This document shows positions 25,046 to 33,956 of a DNA stretch of 64,000 bases, piece after piece. The notes beneath the pieces are model-generated. The model was not told the origin of the DNA, searched no databases, and saw nothing but the letters and a program-made list of their open reading frames with translations. The stretch comes from an uncultured Eubacteriales bacterium. Its GTDB lineage: Bacteria > Bacillota > Clostridia > Oscillospirales > Oscillospiraceae. Positions within the stretch are counted from its first letter, which is position 1. Every line of letters starts with the position of its first letter. The stretch spans positions 1 to 64,000 of the forward strand of contig URCY01000001.1 in NCBI GenBank assembly GCA_900546415.1, in the 5' to 3' direction. Both the position numbers and the translations under genes were made by a program.

Positions 25046-26113
25046 ATGAAAAAACTGCTTGCACTGATCCTTTGCCTGGCTCTGGTACTGAGCTTGGCGG
25101 CATGCGCCGGTAAGACCGACGAAAGCGAATCCACCAAGGCGACCAACGACACCGCAGACACCGCAGACACCAAAGACACCGCAGCCACCGATGACACCGC
25201 AACTCCCGCAAACGATCAGGACATCTCCGTCGCGCTGATCCTCCCCGGCGTTATCACCGACGAATCCTGGTGCTGGACGGCCTATCAGGGCCTGCAGCAG
25301 CTTGAGGGTGAGGGCTACAAGACCCAGTATGTCGAAAACGTTGACACCTCCAACTGCGAATCCATCGCCATGAACTTCGTCGACGACGGCTATACCCTCG
25401 TCATTGCCCACGGCTCCCAGTTCGGCGACGCAATGATCCGCGTTGCCGAGGCCAACCCCAACAACTATTTCTTCGTCTATGGCAAGGCGCCTGCCGACAA
25501 TTTCCCCGCTAACATCGGCTTTGTCGACACCGCCGTCTATCATGCAACCTACATCTGCGGCTATCTGGCTGCGAAAATGTCCAAGTCCGGCACCGTCGGC
25601 TACATCGGCGGCTCTGAGTCGGCCGGTCAGCTCACCATGAAGAACGCCTACACCGAGGGCGCCAAGGCGGCCAACCCCGACGCGAACGTTCTGGTCATCA
25701 TGACCGGCAACACCGAGGACACCGCGCTCGGCAAGGAATCCGCGCTGAGCATGATCAATCAGGGCGCCGACGTCATCATGCACGCGGCCGACACCACCGG
25801 TCTCGGCGTGATCGAGGCCTGCGTGGAAAAGGGCGTCTACTGCATGGGCTACGGCTCCGACCAGCATGATCTCGCCCCCGAGCTGATGCTGACCTCCGTC
25901 GTGGAGATCGTCCCGCCCGTCATCGCCAGCCAGGTCGACCGCATCAAGGACGGCTCCTTCGGCGGCGTGTATAAGCCCGGCCTCGGCGCCGGCGTGGAGC
26001 TTGCCGAGCTGAACGCGGACATCATCCCGGCGGATGTGGTCGCAGAGATCACCCAGCTGATCGCGGACGTCACGAACGGCGTCGTCGTCCCGACCGAATC
26101 CTACGACAAATAA
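25046..26113 (+). CDS. BMP-family lipoprotein, substrate-binding protein of the nucleoside-type importer
   Basis: A 355-residue surface lipoprotein. The signal peptide ends in LAAC (lipidated Cys21), followed by an Asp/Thr-rich low-complexity linker (about 23-56) and then the BMP/PnrA fold from DISVALILPGVITDESW. PnrA-type proteins bind purine nucleosides; others bind related ligands. It supplies the ligand-capture step for the ATPase and permeases upstream. AGGAGG lies five bases before the start, and a likely extra promoter stands at 24997. A strong hairpin follows its stop (26124-26154), which would favour its mRNA over the rest of the operon. Confidence 0.93.
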   Translation: MKKLLALILCLALVLSLAACAGKTDESESTKATNDTADTADTKDTAATDDTATPANDQDISVALILPGVITDESWCWTAYQGLQQLEGEGYKTQYVENVDTSNCESIAMNFVDDGYTLVIAHGSQFGDAMIRVAEANPNNYFFVYGKAPADNFPANIGFVDTAVYHATYICGYLAAKMSKSGTVGYIGGSESAGQLTMKNAYTEGAKAANPDANVLVIMTGNTEDTALGKESALSMINQGADVIMHAADTTGLGVIEACVEKGVYCMGYGSDQHDLAPELMLTSVVEIVPPVIASQVDRIKDGSFGGVYKPGLGAGVELAELNADIIPADVVAEITQLIADVTNGVVVPTESYDK

Positions 26114-26123
26114 GCTTGCCGAT

Positions 26124-26154
26124 GGCGCTGACCCGACGCGCTCGGGTCAGCGCC
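26124..26154 (+). other. Intercistronic 13-bp hairpin without T-run
   Basis: GGCGCTGACCCGA pairs perfectly with TCGGGTCAGCGCC across a five-base loop. No T-tract follows, so it is more likely an mRNA-stabilising or attenuating element than a full terminator; the hydantoinase gene begins 72 bp later. Confidence 0.6.
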
Positions 26155-26225
26155 GCCAAGGCTCAAGGCGGGTGGGAAACGCTTCCGCCCGCCCTTGCGG
26201 AATTTCAACAAGGAGGTTACCCGCA

Positions 26226-27617
26226 ATGCAGTACGACCTGTTGATCCGGGGCGCGGACGTCTATGCGCCGCAGGAGCTTGGGGTCTGCGACATCGCCGTG
26301 CAGGGCGGACGGATCGTTGCGATCGCGCCGCACCTGGAGGGCACGGCCGCACGCGTTCTCGACGCGGCCGGAAAGAAAGCAATCCCCGGCGTGGTGGAGA
26401 CCCACGCGCATATGCTGCTTCCGTTCGGCGGAACGCAGACCATGAACGATTTTTTTGACGGCACGCGTGCCGGACTTTACGGAGGCGTGACCACCCTGAT
26501 CGATTTTGCCGATCAGGAGCGGGGCGGCTCGATCTTAGACGCGGTCAGGATGCGTACCGCGCTGGCCGAGAAGCAGTGCGCGGCGGATTTCAGCTTCCAC
26601 TGCACGCTGACGGACATCAACGAAGAAACCTTACAGGCAATCCCTGTTCTGATAAAGCACGGCTTTACGTCGTTTAAATTTTACACGGCCTACAGCAATC
26701 TGCTCGTCCCCTATGCGGACATGGAGCGCGCCTTCCGCGTGATCGCCGAGTACGGCGCGATCGCGACCGTGCACGCCGAGAACGAGGAGCAGATCAACGA
26801 GGCTGTCGCGCGCCTCAAGGCGGAGGGAAAGACCGATTGCAGCCATTTTCTCGAGAGCAAGCCTGCCGACTCCGAGCCGTCGGCCGTTCGTCGGCTGATC
26901 GAGCTGGCGCGGCGCACGGGCGTGCGGCTGCTGATCCGCCATGTGTCCAGCGCAGAGGGCGCGGCTCTGATCGAGCAGGCGCAGCGCGAGGGACTGGAGG
27001 TCTACGGCGAGACCTGCCCGCACTATCTCTGCTTTGACGAGACGGTCTATGAGAAGGAGCACGCCTCGGATTACATCGTCAACCCGCCCATTCGCACGGC
27101 GGCCGACCGCGCCGGGATCTGGCGCGTGCTCTCCGGCGGGACAAAATTCACCATCGGCACGGACGACTGCGCGTTCTACCTCAGCCAGAAGCGCGTTTCG
27201 GACAAATTCTATGAGATCCCCGGCGGGATGCCCGGCATTGAGACGCGCCTGGTGCTCGTGCACGAGCTGGGCGTGCGCACCGGGAAGATCTCCATGCGCC
27301 GCCTTGCGGAAATGACGTCCTATAACCCGGCGCAGCTCTACGGCCTTGCCGGACGCAAGGGACAGCTTACACCCGGCGCGGACGCGGACATCGTCCTGCT
27401 CGACACCGATTGCAGCTATACGATGGGCGTCGAGCTGCTGCATGAAAAGACCGACTACACGCCGTTTGCGGGAATGCCGATGCACGTCCGCGTGGCCTGC
27501 ACCGTCGCGGGCGGCAGGGTTCTGGTCGAAGACGGGCGCGACCGCGCCAAGGCGGGTGCCGGACGGCTGCTCCGACGCGCGCTGCCCAAATCTCTGCTCA
27601 GGAGACAGACAACATGA
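26226..27617 (+). CDS. hyuA: Dihydropyrimidinase/D-hydantoinase family amidohydrolase (HyuA-like)
   Basis: A 463-residue cyclic-amide hydrolase. The binuclear metal site is visible: HAH in VVETHAHML, the lysine that becomes carboxylated in FTSFKFY, later histidines in ATVHAE and LIRHVSS, and Asp of IGTDDC. It opens hydantoin, dihydropyrimidine or allantoin-type rings. HyuA/HydA is part of the SsnA-YgfK-YgeY purine cluster in other bacteria. AAGGAGG lies nine bases before the ATG at 26226, and its end overlaps ssnA by four bases. An allantoinase-like role cannot be excluded. Confidence 0.9.
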   Translation: MQYDLLIRGADVYAPQELGVCDIAVQGGRIVAIAPHLEGTAARVLDAAGKKAIPGVVETHAHMLLPFGGTQTMNDFFDGTRAGLYGGVTTLIDFADQERGGSILDAVRMRTALAEKQCAADFSFHCTLTDINEETLQAIPVLIKHGFTSFKFYTAYSNLLVPYADMERAFRVIAEYGAIATVHAENEEQINEAVARLKAEGKTDCSHFLESKPADSEPSAVRRLIELARRTGVRLLIRHVSSAEGAALIEQAQREGLEVYGETCPHYLCFDETVYEKEHASDYIVNPPIRTAADRAGIWRVLSGGTKFTIGTDDCAFYLSQKRVSDKFYEIPGGMPGIETRLVLVHELGVRTGKISMRRLAEMTSYNPAQLYGLAGRKGQLTPGADADIVLLDTDCSYTMGVELLHEKTDYTPFAGMPMHVRVACTVAGGRVLVEDGRDRAKAGAGRLLRRALPKSLLRRQTT

Positions 27618-28945
27618 AAACGCTTTATTACCACGCTTCTCTGATTACCGGCGACGTTGACCGGCTCTTCCTGCCCGGCGGCTATCTGCTCGTCGACGGC
27701 GACCGCGTTGCAGCGGTCGGCGTCTGCGGAGACGAGGCGCTGCCCGAGGCAGATGTTCGGCACGATCTGGCCGGGCGCATCCTGATGCCGGGCATGATCA
27801 GCTCCCACTGCCATTTTTACGGCCAATTCGTGCGCGGAATGCCGCTCAGCGAGCTGATTTACAACTGGCAGCAGTATCTGTCGCGTATGTGGTGGCGCGT
27901 GGACAAGGCGCTCGACGAGCGCCAGACCTACTACAGCGCCCTGATGGGGCTTGTCGAGGGACTGAAGGCCGGCACGACGACCTATTTCGACCATCAGGCC
28001 AGCCCCAACTATATCACCGGCAGCCTCGACACGATCGAGCGCGCGATGCGCGCCGTCGGCGGGCGCGGCTGTCTTGCCTATGAGGTGACCGATCGCGACG
28101 GCGCGGAGCGCGCCGCGCGCGGAATTGCCGAAAACGAGCGGTATATCCGCGCGCATCAGGCCGAGGGCGACCGCTTCCGCGGGATTTTCGGTCTGCACGC
28201 TTCGTATTCGCTCTCTGCTGAGACGCTGGAGCGGAGCAGCGCCGTCGGAAACGCGCTGAATGCGGGCTTCCATATCCATATGGCCGAATCCGAGGCCGAC
28301 GTCAGCGACTGCTACCGCCGCTTTGATATGCACGTTGTCGAGCGCCTGCATGAGGCGGGCATTCTCGGCGAAAAGACCATCACGGCGCACAATGTGCATC
28401 TCAAGCCGCGCCATTTCGGCATTCTGCGCGAGACCGGCGTGACGGCGGCGCACAATGTGCAGTCGAACACGAACACGGCCGTGGGCATCTGCCCGGTCGT
28501 GCCGCTGATGGACGCGGGCGTCCATGTGGCGCTGGGCGGCGACGGCTATACCTACGACCTGTTCACCGAGCTGGGCTTTGCGAGCATCCAGCAGCACATC
28601 GGGCAAAACGACTGCTCGGTCTTTTCCGGCAAACAAATTCTGGATATGGCGTTCACGAACAACCAGCGCCTTGCCAAGCGCATTTTCGGCTACGAGGTCG
28701 GCGTTCTGCGCCCGGGCGCAGCGGCGGATTTCCTGATCCTGGATTACGATCCGCCCACGCCGCTGCACGCCGGGAACGTGCTCTCGCACATGACCTCCGG
28801 CTTCAGCGGCCATGTGGATACCGTCGTCTGCGACGGCGAGACGGTCGTCGAGCGGCATCACTGCACGCGTGTCGACGAGAAAGAAATTTTTGCGGGCTGC
28901 CGTGCCGAGGCGCAGCGCCTCTGGGACAGCCTTGCGGCACAATGA
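27614..28945 (+). CDS. ssnA: SsnA-family amidohydrolase (first copy)
   Basis: A 443-residue member of the ATZ/TRZ-type amidohydrolases closest to SsnA of anaerobic purine clusters. Metal residues: HCH in SSHCHFYGQF, His of HIHMAESE, His of ITAHNVHL and Asp of LGGDGYTYD. These enzymes act as aminohydrolases on purine-like rings; the exact reaction of SsnA is not settled. It differs clearly from the second copy at 55249-56607 (SSHCHF against NAHTHI; GGDGYTYD against GTDAYTND), so the two may work on different intermediates. It overlaps hyuA by four bases. Confidence 0.9.
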   Translation: MKTLYYHASLITGDVDRLFLPGGYLLVDGDRVAAVGVCGDEALPEADVRHDLAGRILMPGMISSHCHFYGQFVRGMPLSELIYNWQQYLSRMWWRVDKALDERQTYYSALMGLVEGLKAGTTTYFDHQASPNYITGSLDTIERAMRAVGGRGCLAYEVTDRDGAERAARGIAENERYIRAHQAEGDRFRGIFGLHASYSLSAETLERSSAVGNALNAGFHIHMAESEADVSDCYRRFDMHVVERLHEAGILGEKTITAHNVHLKPRHFGILRETGVTAAHNVQSNTNTAVGICPVVPLMDAGVHVALGGDGYTYDLFTELGFASIQQHIGQNDCSVFSGKQILDMAFTNNQRLAKRIFGYEVGVLRPGAAADFLILDYDPPTPLHAGNVLSHMTSGFSGHVDTVVCDGETVVERHHCTRVDEKEIFAGCRAEAQRLWDSLAAQ

Positions 28946-28957
28946 GGAGGAGACAAC

Positions 28958-30157
28958 ATGACGATTCAGGAGCTGCATGAAAACACAATCGACCTTTGCA
29001 GCCGGTTGATCCAGGCCAAGAGCTATTCCGGCGAGGAGCGGGAGGTCGTCGGCGTGATCGAGCGCGAGATGCACTGCCTCGGCTATGACGAGGTGACGGT
29101 CGACGCCTACGGCAACGTGATCGGCTGCCTGCGCGGCCGCCGTCCCGGCCCGCGCGTCCTGCTCGACGGACACATCGACACCGTGCCCGTGCAGGAGCCG
29201 GAGCGCTGGAGCTTTGACCCCTTCGGCGGCGAGATTCGCGACGATCGCGTCTGCGGACGCGGCGCGTCGGATATGAAGGGCGCGGTTGCGGCCATGATCT
29301 GCGCCGCTGCGGCCTATGCGCAGGAATGCGACCACGACTTCCCGGGCGAGATCTACGTTGCGGGCGTGGTCTATGAGGAGCTTTATGAGGGCGTCTCGGC
29401 CAGAAGGATCAGCCAATTCGTGCATCCGGACTATGTGATCATCGGCGAGGCGTCGAACCTGAACCTGAAGATCGGCCAGCGCGGCCGTGCGGAGATCGTG
29501 CTCGAGACGATCGGCAAGCCCGCGCACTCGGCCAACCCGGAAAAGGGCGTCAACGCCGTGAAAAAGATGATGAAGCTGCTGGCGGCGCTCGAGGACTACG
29601 TCCCCGAGGAGCAGCCGGAGCTGGGCAAGGGCATTATGGAGCTGACGGACATCATTTCCGCGCCCTATCCCGGCGCGTCGGTCGTGCCGGAGCGCTGCAT
29701 CGCGACGCTGGATCGCCGTCTGCTCGTCGGCGACACGCCGCAGAGCGTGCTTGCGACGATCCAGGATCACATTGAGCGGCTTGCCGCAGAAGACCCGGAT
29801 TTCAAGGCCAAGGTCTATCTGCGCGCCGAGACCAAGACGTGCTACACCGGAAACGAGATCTATGCCGAGCGCTTTTTCCCCGGCTGGTATTTTGACCGCT
29901 CGTCCGAATTTGTGCAGAAGAGCTTTGCGGCGCTGCAAACCCTCGGCACGAACCCGGTCATCACGACCTATTCCTTCTGCACCAACGGCAGCCATTACGC
30001 CGGGGAGGCCGGCATCAAGACGCTGGGCTTCGGCCCGTCGGTCGAGAGCCTTGCGCACACGGTCGATGAGTATGTGCTCAAGGAGCAGCTTACCAAGAGC
30101 GCAGAGGGCTATGTAAAGCTGATTGATGTGCTGCTCAATCTGGAATCTGCAACATAA
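28958..30157 (+). CDS. ygeY: YgeY-family M20 metallohydrolase
   Basis: A 399-residue amidohydrolase of the M20 peptidase/deacetylase family. Metal and catalytic positions: LDGHIDTVP (His, Asp), GRGASDMKG (Asp), and the EE pair in VYEELYEG; the dimerisation domain follows. It matches the YgeY branch found beside SsnA, HyuA and Xdh, annotated elsewhere as a selenium-metabolism hydrolase and proposed to release 2,3-diaminopropionate from a ureide intermediate. GAGGAG precedes the start and only 12 bp separate it from ssnA. YgeX, expected to use its product, is not in this window. Confidence 0.9.
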   Translation: MTIQELHENTIDLCSRLIQAKSYSGEEREVVGVIEREMHCLGYDEVTVDAYGNVIGCLRGRRPGPRVLLDGHIDTVPVQEPERWSFDPFGGEIRDDRVCGRGASDMKGAVAAMICAAAAYAQECDHDFPGEIYVAGVVYEELYEGVSARRISQFVHPDYVIIGEASNLNLKIGQRGRAEIVLETIGKPAHSANPEKGVNAVKKMMKLLAALEDYVPEEQPELGKGIMELTDIISAPYPGASVVPERCIATLDRRLLVGDTPQSVLATIQDHIERLAAEDPDFKAKVYLRAETKTCYTGNEIYAERFFPGWYFDRSSEFVQKSFAALQTLGTNPVITTYSFCTNGSHYAGEAGIKTLGFGPSVESLAHTVDEYVLKEQLTKSAEGYVKLIDVLLNLESAT

Positions 30158-30161
30158 GCGC

Positions 30162-30190
30162 TTGAATCCTGCTGCAAAATATGGTATAAT
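30162..30190 (+). promoter_or_regulatory. Promoter of the second GntR gene
   Basis: TTGAAT (30162-30167) and TATAAT (30185-30190) with a 17-bp spacer, starting five bases after the ygeY stop. It lets the regulator be made independently of the purine operon. Confidence 0.75.
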
Positions 30191-30241
30191 TTGAACAGAA
30201 GCGAGGCGCGACTGCGGCGTCTCGCGAAAGGGGAGAACACT

Positions 30242-30913
30242 ATGCCAATACCGCTCAAGCAGCCCGCACCCAAAAAAGAGCCGGTCAAGATGAAAATCTA
30301 CCACACGCTGTGCGAATGGATCACCTACGGCACGCTTCAGCCCGGCGAGCGCTTGAACGATCAGGAGATCTGCGAATATTTTGAAGTCAGCCGCACGCCC
30401 GTGCGCGAGGCCATGCAGATGCTTGCCGGCCAGAAGCTGATCGAGATCTATCCCAACAAGGGGACGGTGGTCTCGGAGCTGGATGTGGAGCACGCCGAAA
30501 AGTGGTATCTGCCGTTGGCGCATCTGCATGCGCTTGCGGCGGAGCTGGCCTGCCGCGTTATCACGGACGAGCAGATCGAGGAGCTGGCCGCGCTCGACCG
30601 GCAAATTCAGAAGTGCATTGCACAGGGCAATATCGTCGCCACGCTGCACACCGACCTTGCGCTGCACAACCGCATTCTGGTGATCGCGGACAACGAATTC
30701 CTCTGCGAATTCTCCGAGACGCTGATGCTGCATATCCAACGCATGGAGTACACGCTGCTGCAGACCTATGGCCTCAGCGCGGACAGCTTTGTCTCGCATG
30801 ATCGGCTGATCGAGGCGCTCCGCCGACGCGATGCCGAGACGGCCGCCAGAGAAATGATGCACAACTGGCTCGTCAGTCTGGAGCATTCGTCGCAGATGGC
30901 ACAGCATACATAA
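30242..30913 (+). CDS. GntR/FCD-family regulator, probable regulator of the purine locus
   Basis: A 223-residue protein. The winged-helix domain covers about 15-85, with the recognition element NDQEICEYFEVSRTPVREAM, and an FCD helical ligand domain follows (about 95-215). AAGGGGAG lies six bases before the ATG at 30242. It ends the purine locus and has its own promoter, so it probably senses a pathway intermediate and controls the promoter at 15757; the CCGATATATTG pair there is a candidate site (inference). Its FCD domain differs from that of the GntR at 8658. Confidence 0.87.
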   Translation: MPIPLKQPAPKKEPVKMKIYHTLCEWITYGTLQPGERLNDQEICEYFEVSRTPVREAMQMLAGQKLIEIYPNKGTVVSELDVEHAEKWYLPLAHLHALAAELACRVITDEQIEELAALDRQIQKCIAQGNIVATLHTDLALHNRILVIADNEFLCEFSETLMLHIQRMEYTLLQTYGLSADSFVSHDRLIEALRRRDAETAAREMMHNWLVSLEHSSQMAQHT

Positions 30914-30924
30914 GAACAGATAAG

Positions 30925-30969
30925 CCGCAAGCCCCGCTTTGAAAAAAGCGGGGCTTGCGGTATTTTTTG
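30925..30969 (+). terminator. Terminator of the purine locus
   Basis: CCGCAAGCCCCGCTTT pairs perfectly over 16 bp with its complement around GAAA, followed by TATTTTTT. Confidence 0.92.
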
Positions 30970-31003
30970 AAAAAGCAGTCCCGCCTCGGAGGAGGCGGGA
31001 CTG
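30970..31003 (-). terminator. Terminator of yedE-tusA
   Basis: CAGTCCCGCCTC pairs with GAGGCGGGACTG around GGAG; on the minus strand it is followed by a T-run (AAAAAG on plus). It is placed back-to-back with the purine terminator. Confidence 0.9.
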
Positions 31004-31007
31004 TGTG

Positions 31008-31211
31008 TTATTTCTTGAGCGTCAGACGGAAGTCCGTGCCATCCGGCTTCACGGAGACGTTGTAGCCCTGATTGCTCGCAAACCGTGTGACGTTGTCAAC
31101 GGCGCATTGGTTGTCGACCAGAACGTCCAGCGTGTCGGGGGCGTTCTTCTTGACCTCCTTCTGCACCATCACAACGGGCATCGGGCAGGAAAATCCGCGC
31201 GCATCAACCAT
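31008..31211 (-). CDS. TusA/YedF-like sulfurtransferase-type protein
   Basis: A 67-residue single-domain protein of the TusA family, with the hallmark CPxP motif in DARGFSCPMPVVM; its cysteine carries a persulfide or perselenide in relatives. Full-length YedF has an added DsrE-like domain, absent here. The frame is open eight codons further up, but AAGGAG seven bases before the ATG at 31211 decides the start. It overlaps the yedE 3' end by eight bases. It probably accepts sulfur or selenium delivered by YedE. A thiosulfate pathway of the YeeE-YeeD type is the main alternative. Confidence 0.85.
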   Translation of the reverse strand: MVDARGFSCPMPVVMVQKEVKKNAPDTLDVLVDNQCAVDNVTRFASNQGYNVSVKPDGTDFRLTLKK

Positions 31212-32325
31212 TTTTCTGCTCCTTTTTCTTGACAAAGGTGCAAAGCACGGAGACGACCACCAGAACTGCGAGGATCACGAGGACGGCGATGTGGCCGTTC
31301 TCGGTGGAGCCGCCGGTGACGGTGCCGTCCTCTGCGAGCACGGACGGGCCGGAGGCGAGATTGAAGTTGTGGCTGACGGCGGCACCGGCGATCATGCCGA
31401 GGACGGTGACGGCGGAGTCGGAGTTGCCCTCACCGGTCAGCACGAGCTGGCGCAGCGGGCAGCCGCCGAGCAGGGTCGAGCCCCAGCCGACGATAACCAT
31501 GCCGAGAAAGTTCCAAAGGCCGTCCGCCGAGGCGATGGGCTGGCCATAGAAGGAGAAGCTCTTGAGGTTGCCGAGAATCAGATTGCCGACCAGAACGACG
31601 ACGATCAGGATGACAGAGCCGGAGACAAGGCCGAAGTCCTTGAACATCACGGCGTCACGGATGCCGCCCGCCATGCAGAAGCGGCTGCGCTGTGCCAGCG
31701 CGCCGACGAGCAGACCGGCGATGATGGAGACGTACCACGGGGCGTGGGCAGCGCCGGGGCCTTCCGCCGAGGCGCGGAACAGGCCGCAGATGCCGGTCAC
31801 GCAGAGCAGAAACGCGATCAGAAGCGCAGCGGGGAAGGCGGAGCCCTCAAGCTTGCTCTGGTCATAGGCGCGGCGCAGCGTGAAGCCCTTCTTCAGGAAG
31901 AACACGCCGACGAGGATGCCGACGATGAAGCCGACGAGGCCGACAATGGCGTTCGGATCGCCGCCGCCGAGACGGAGCAGCATCCGCAGCGGGCAGCCGA
32001 GGAAGACCAGCGCGCCGATCATGACGGCAGCGCCGAGAACGAAGCGGAGCACGGGGGAGCTGCCGGCCTTGCCCTTGAATTCCTTGCGGCCGACGGCCAT
32101 GAGGAGCGCGCCGAACACGATGCCGACGATCTCCGGACGGAAATACTGAAGTTTGCCTGCACTGTGCAGACCGACCGAACCGGCAATGTCACGCTCGAAG
32201 CAGGCGATGCAGAAGCCCATGTTGCCGGGGTTGCCGAGCGCGCTCAGCACGAGCGCCGCCACGCCGATCAGCGCACCGGTCAGCAGGATCAGCCAGTTCC
32301 GGCCGATCCATGATTTTTGTTTCAT
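31204..32325 (-). CDS. yedE: YedE/YeeE-family selenium or sulfur transporter
   Basis: A 373-residue membrane protein with about ten helices. The duplicated YeeE/YedE signature is seen as GCPLRMLLRLGGGD in one half and GGCPLRQLVLTGEGN in the other, with further conserved cysteines in GFCIACFERD and SRFCMAGGIRD. The NMGFCIACF opening is typical of the putative selenium-transport branch rather than thiosulfate YeeE. GGGAGG precedes the ATG at 32325. Being next to a purine-hydroxylase locus supports a selenium role, because several clostridial purine hydroxylases need labile selenium. Transported species unproven. Confidence 0.88.
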   Translation of the reverse strand: MKQKSWIGRNWLILLTGALIGVAALVLSALGNPGNMGFCIACFERDIAGSVGLHSAGKLQYFRPEIVGIVFGALLMAVGRKEFKGKAGSSPVLRFVLGAAVMIGALVFLGCPLRMLLRLGGGDPNAIVGLVGFIVGILVGVFFLKKGFTLRRAYDQSKLEGSAFPAALLIAFLLCVTGICGLFRASAEGPGAAHAPWYVSIIAGLLVGALAQRSRFCMAGGIRDAVMFKDFGLVSGSVILIVVVLVGNLILGNLKSFSFYGQPIASADGLWNFLGMVIVGWGSTLLGGCPLRQLVLTGEGNSDSAVTVLGMIAGAAVSHNFNLASGPSVLAEDGTVTGGSTENGHIAVLVILAVLVVVSVLCTFVKKKEQKNG

Positions 32326-32370
32326 GTTTGAAAAACCTCCCTGTTCTTTTAAAAGAATAACGCTGACCAT

Positions 32371-32399
32371 ATTATAACAATTGTATCAGAAAATCTCAA
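32371..32399 (-). promoter_or_regulatory. Promoter of yedE-tusA
   Basis: On the minus strand, TTGAGA (32399-32394) and TATAAT (32376-32371) with a 17-bp spacer. Confidence 0.8.
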
Positions 32400-32455
32400 A
32401 GAGAAATAAATGATAATGAATGGCGTTTTGATAAGAAAAACAAATAAAAGAACGG

Positions 32456-32497
32456 AAGCCCCACGGCATCTCCCGCATGGGAGACGCTGTGGGGCTT
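32456..32497 (-). terminator. Terminator of mgtE
   Basis: AAGCCCCACGGC-ATCTCCC pairs with GGGAGA-C-GCTGTGGGGCTT around GCAT, giving a long stem directly after mgtE on the minus strand. Confidence 0.82.
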
Positions 32498-32516
32498 AAA
32501 ATGCGCCGAGGATCGG

Positions 32517-33893
32517 TCACATCGGCAGCAGCGTTGTGGCCACGCCGAAGTAGATCAGCAGCGACAGCGCGTCGACAATGGTCGTGATGAACGGGCTTGC
32601 CATCACGGCCGGGTCAAGACCGATTTTTTTTGCGCACATCGGCAGCACCGCGCCGATGATCTTCGCGATCAGGACGGTCAGCGCCATGGTGATGCAGACG
32701 ACGACGGCAACGGTGACGGTGATGCTGTCATTGCGCATGAGCAGCCGGTCGACCAGCATGATTTTGACGAAGCAGGCGGCCGCCAGCGTCGCGCCGCAGA
32801 GCACGGCGGTGCGGATTTCCTTCCAGACGATGCGCGGCAGGTCGGAAAATTCGATCTCGTCGAGCGAGATCGCGCGGATCACGGTGACGGAGGACTGCGA
32901 GCCGGAGTTGCCGCCGGTGTCCATGAGCATCGGAATGAAGGCCGTGAGCGCGACCTGCGCGGCAAGCGCGCTCTCGAAATTCGTGATGATGAGGCCGGTG
33001 AAGGTGGCCGAGACCATCAGCAGCAGCAGCCACGGGATGCGGTGCTTGAACAGGTCGAAGACCGTCGAACGGAGGTAGGTCTTGTCCGACGGCGTCATGC
33101 CGCCCATGATCTCCATATCCTCGGTGGCCTCGTCCTCCATGACGTCCATGGCGTCGTCGAAGGTGATGATGCCGACCATGCGGCTCTCGGCGTCGACGAC
33201 CGGCAGCGCAAGGAAGTTATACTTGGCGAACATCTGCGCGACGTCCTCCTGATCGGTGTGGGTATTGACGGAGATGACGTTCGTCTCCATCAGCTCCTCG
33301 ATCTTCAGGTCGTCGTCCTGCGCAAGGAGCAGATCCTTGACCGTGACGAGGCCGACGAGCGTGCGGTCGCGCGTGACATAGCAGGTGTAGATCGTCTCCT
33401 TGTCCACGCCGGTGCGGCGGATGCGGAGAATGGACTCCTCGACGGTCATGCCCGGGCGCAGCGAGACGTATTCGGTGGTCATGATCGACCCGGCGGAATT
33501 TTCCGGATAGCGCAGGATCTCGTTGATCTCCTTGCGCATCTGCGGGTCGGCCTGCGAGAGAATGCGGCGCACGACGTTGGCCGGCATTTCCTCGACGATG
33601 TCGACGGCGTCGTCGACATACAGCTCGTCGAGCACCTCGCGCAGCTCGCTGTCGGAGAAGCCGCGGATCAGCAGCTCCTGCGCCTCCGGCTCCATCTCGA
33701 CGAAGGTCTCGGCGGCCTGCTCCTTCGGCAGCAGACGGAACAGCAGCGGCAGCCGCTCCTCCGGAAGCTCGTCGAGGATCGAGGCGACGTCCGAGGGGTT
33801 CATGGTGATGAGAATATCCCGGACGGTGGGATATTTTTTCTCGTCGAGAAGCGCGGTGAGCGTGCTCTCGACGGTGACGTTATGCTCTGCCAT
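32517..33893 (-). CDS. mgtE: Magnesium transporter MgtE
   Basis: A 458-residue Mg2+ channel. A superhelical acidic N-domain (about 1-130) is followed by two CBS domains (about 135-255) and five membrane helices (about 285-455) with the pore motif MDTGGNSGSQ. The cytosolic domains bind Mg2+ and close the pore when it is plentiful. AGGAGG lies nine bases before the ATG. It is monocistronic with a promoter about 205 bp upstream and a leader that contains a small ORF (33957-34043). The leader does not look like the M-box Mg2+ riboswitch common upstream of such genes. Confidence 0.96.
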   Translation of the reverse strand: MAEHNVTVESTLTALLDEKKYPTVRDILITMNPSDVASILDELPEERLPLLFRLLPKEQAAETFVEMEPEAQELLIRGFSDSELREVLDELYVDDAVDIVEEMPANVVRRILSQADPQMRKEINEILRYPENSAGSIMTTEYVSLRPGMTVEESILRIRRTGVDKETIYTCYVTRDRTLVGLVTVKDLLLAQDDDLKIEELMETNVISVNTHTDQEDVAQMFAKYNFLALPVVDAESRMVGIITFDDAMDVMEDEATEDMEIMGGMTPSDKTYLRSTVFDLFKHRIPWLLLLMVSATFTGLIITNFESALAAQVALTAFIPMLMDTGGNSGSQSSVTVIRAISLDEIEFSDLPRIVWKEIRTAVLCGATLAAACFVKIMLVDRLLMRNDSITVTVAVVVCITMALTVLIAKIIGAVLPMCAKKIGLDPAVMASPFITTIVDALSLLIYFGVATTLLPM

Positions 33894-33956
33894 CGGTTCT
33901 TTCCTCCTGATTCATAAAAGTACATCAGTGGTTTGGAAGCCGGCAAGGCAGACCGG

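Noticed and set aside
27455..30907. A minus-strand open frame of over 1,100 codons opposite hyuA-ssnA-ygeY
   Set aside because: It is antisense to four genes with clear families; its His/Arg/Asp-rich content is the usual mirror of high-GC coding sequence.
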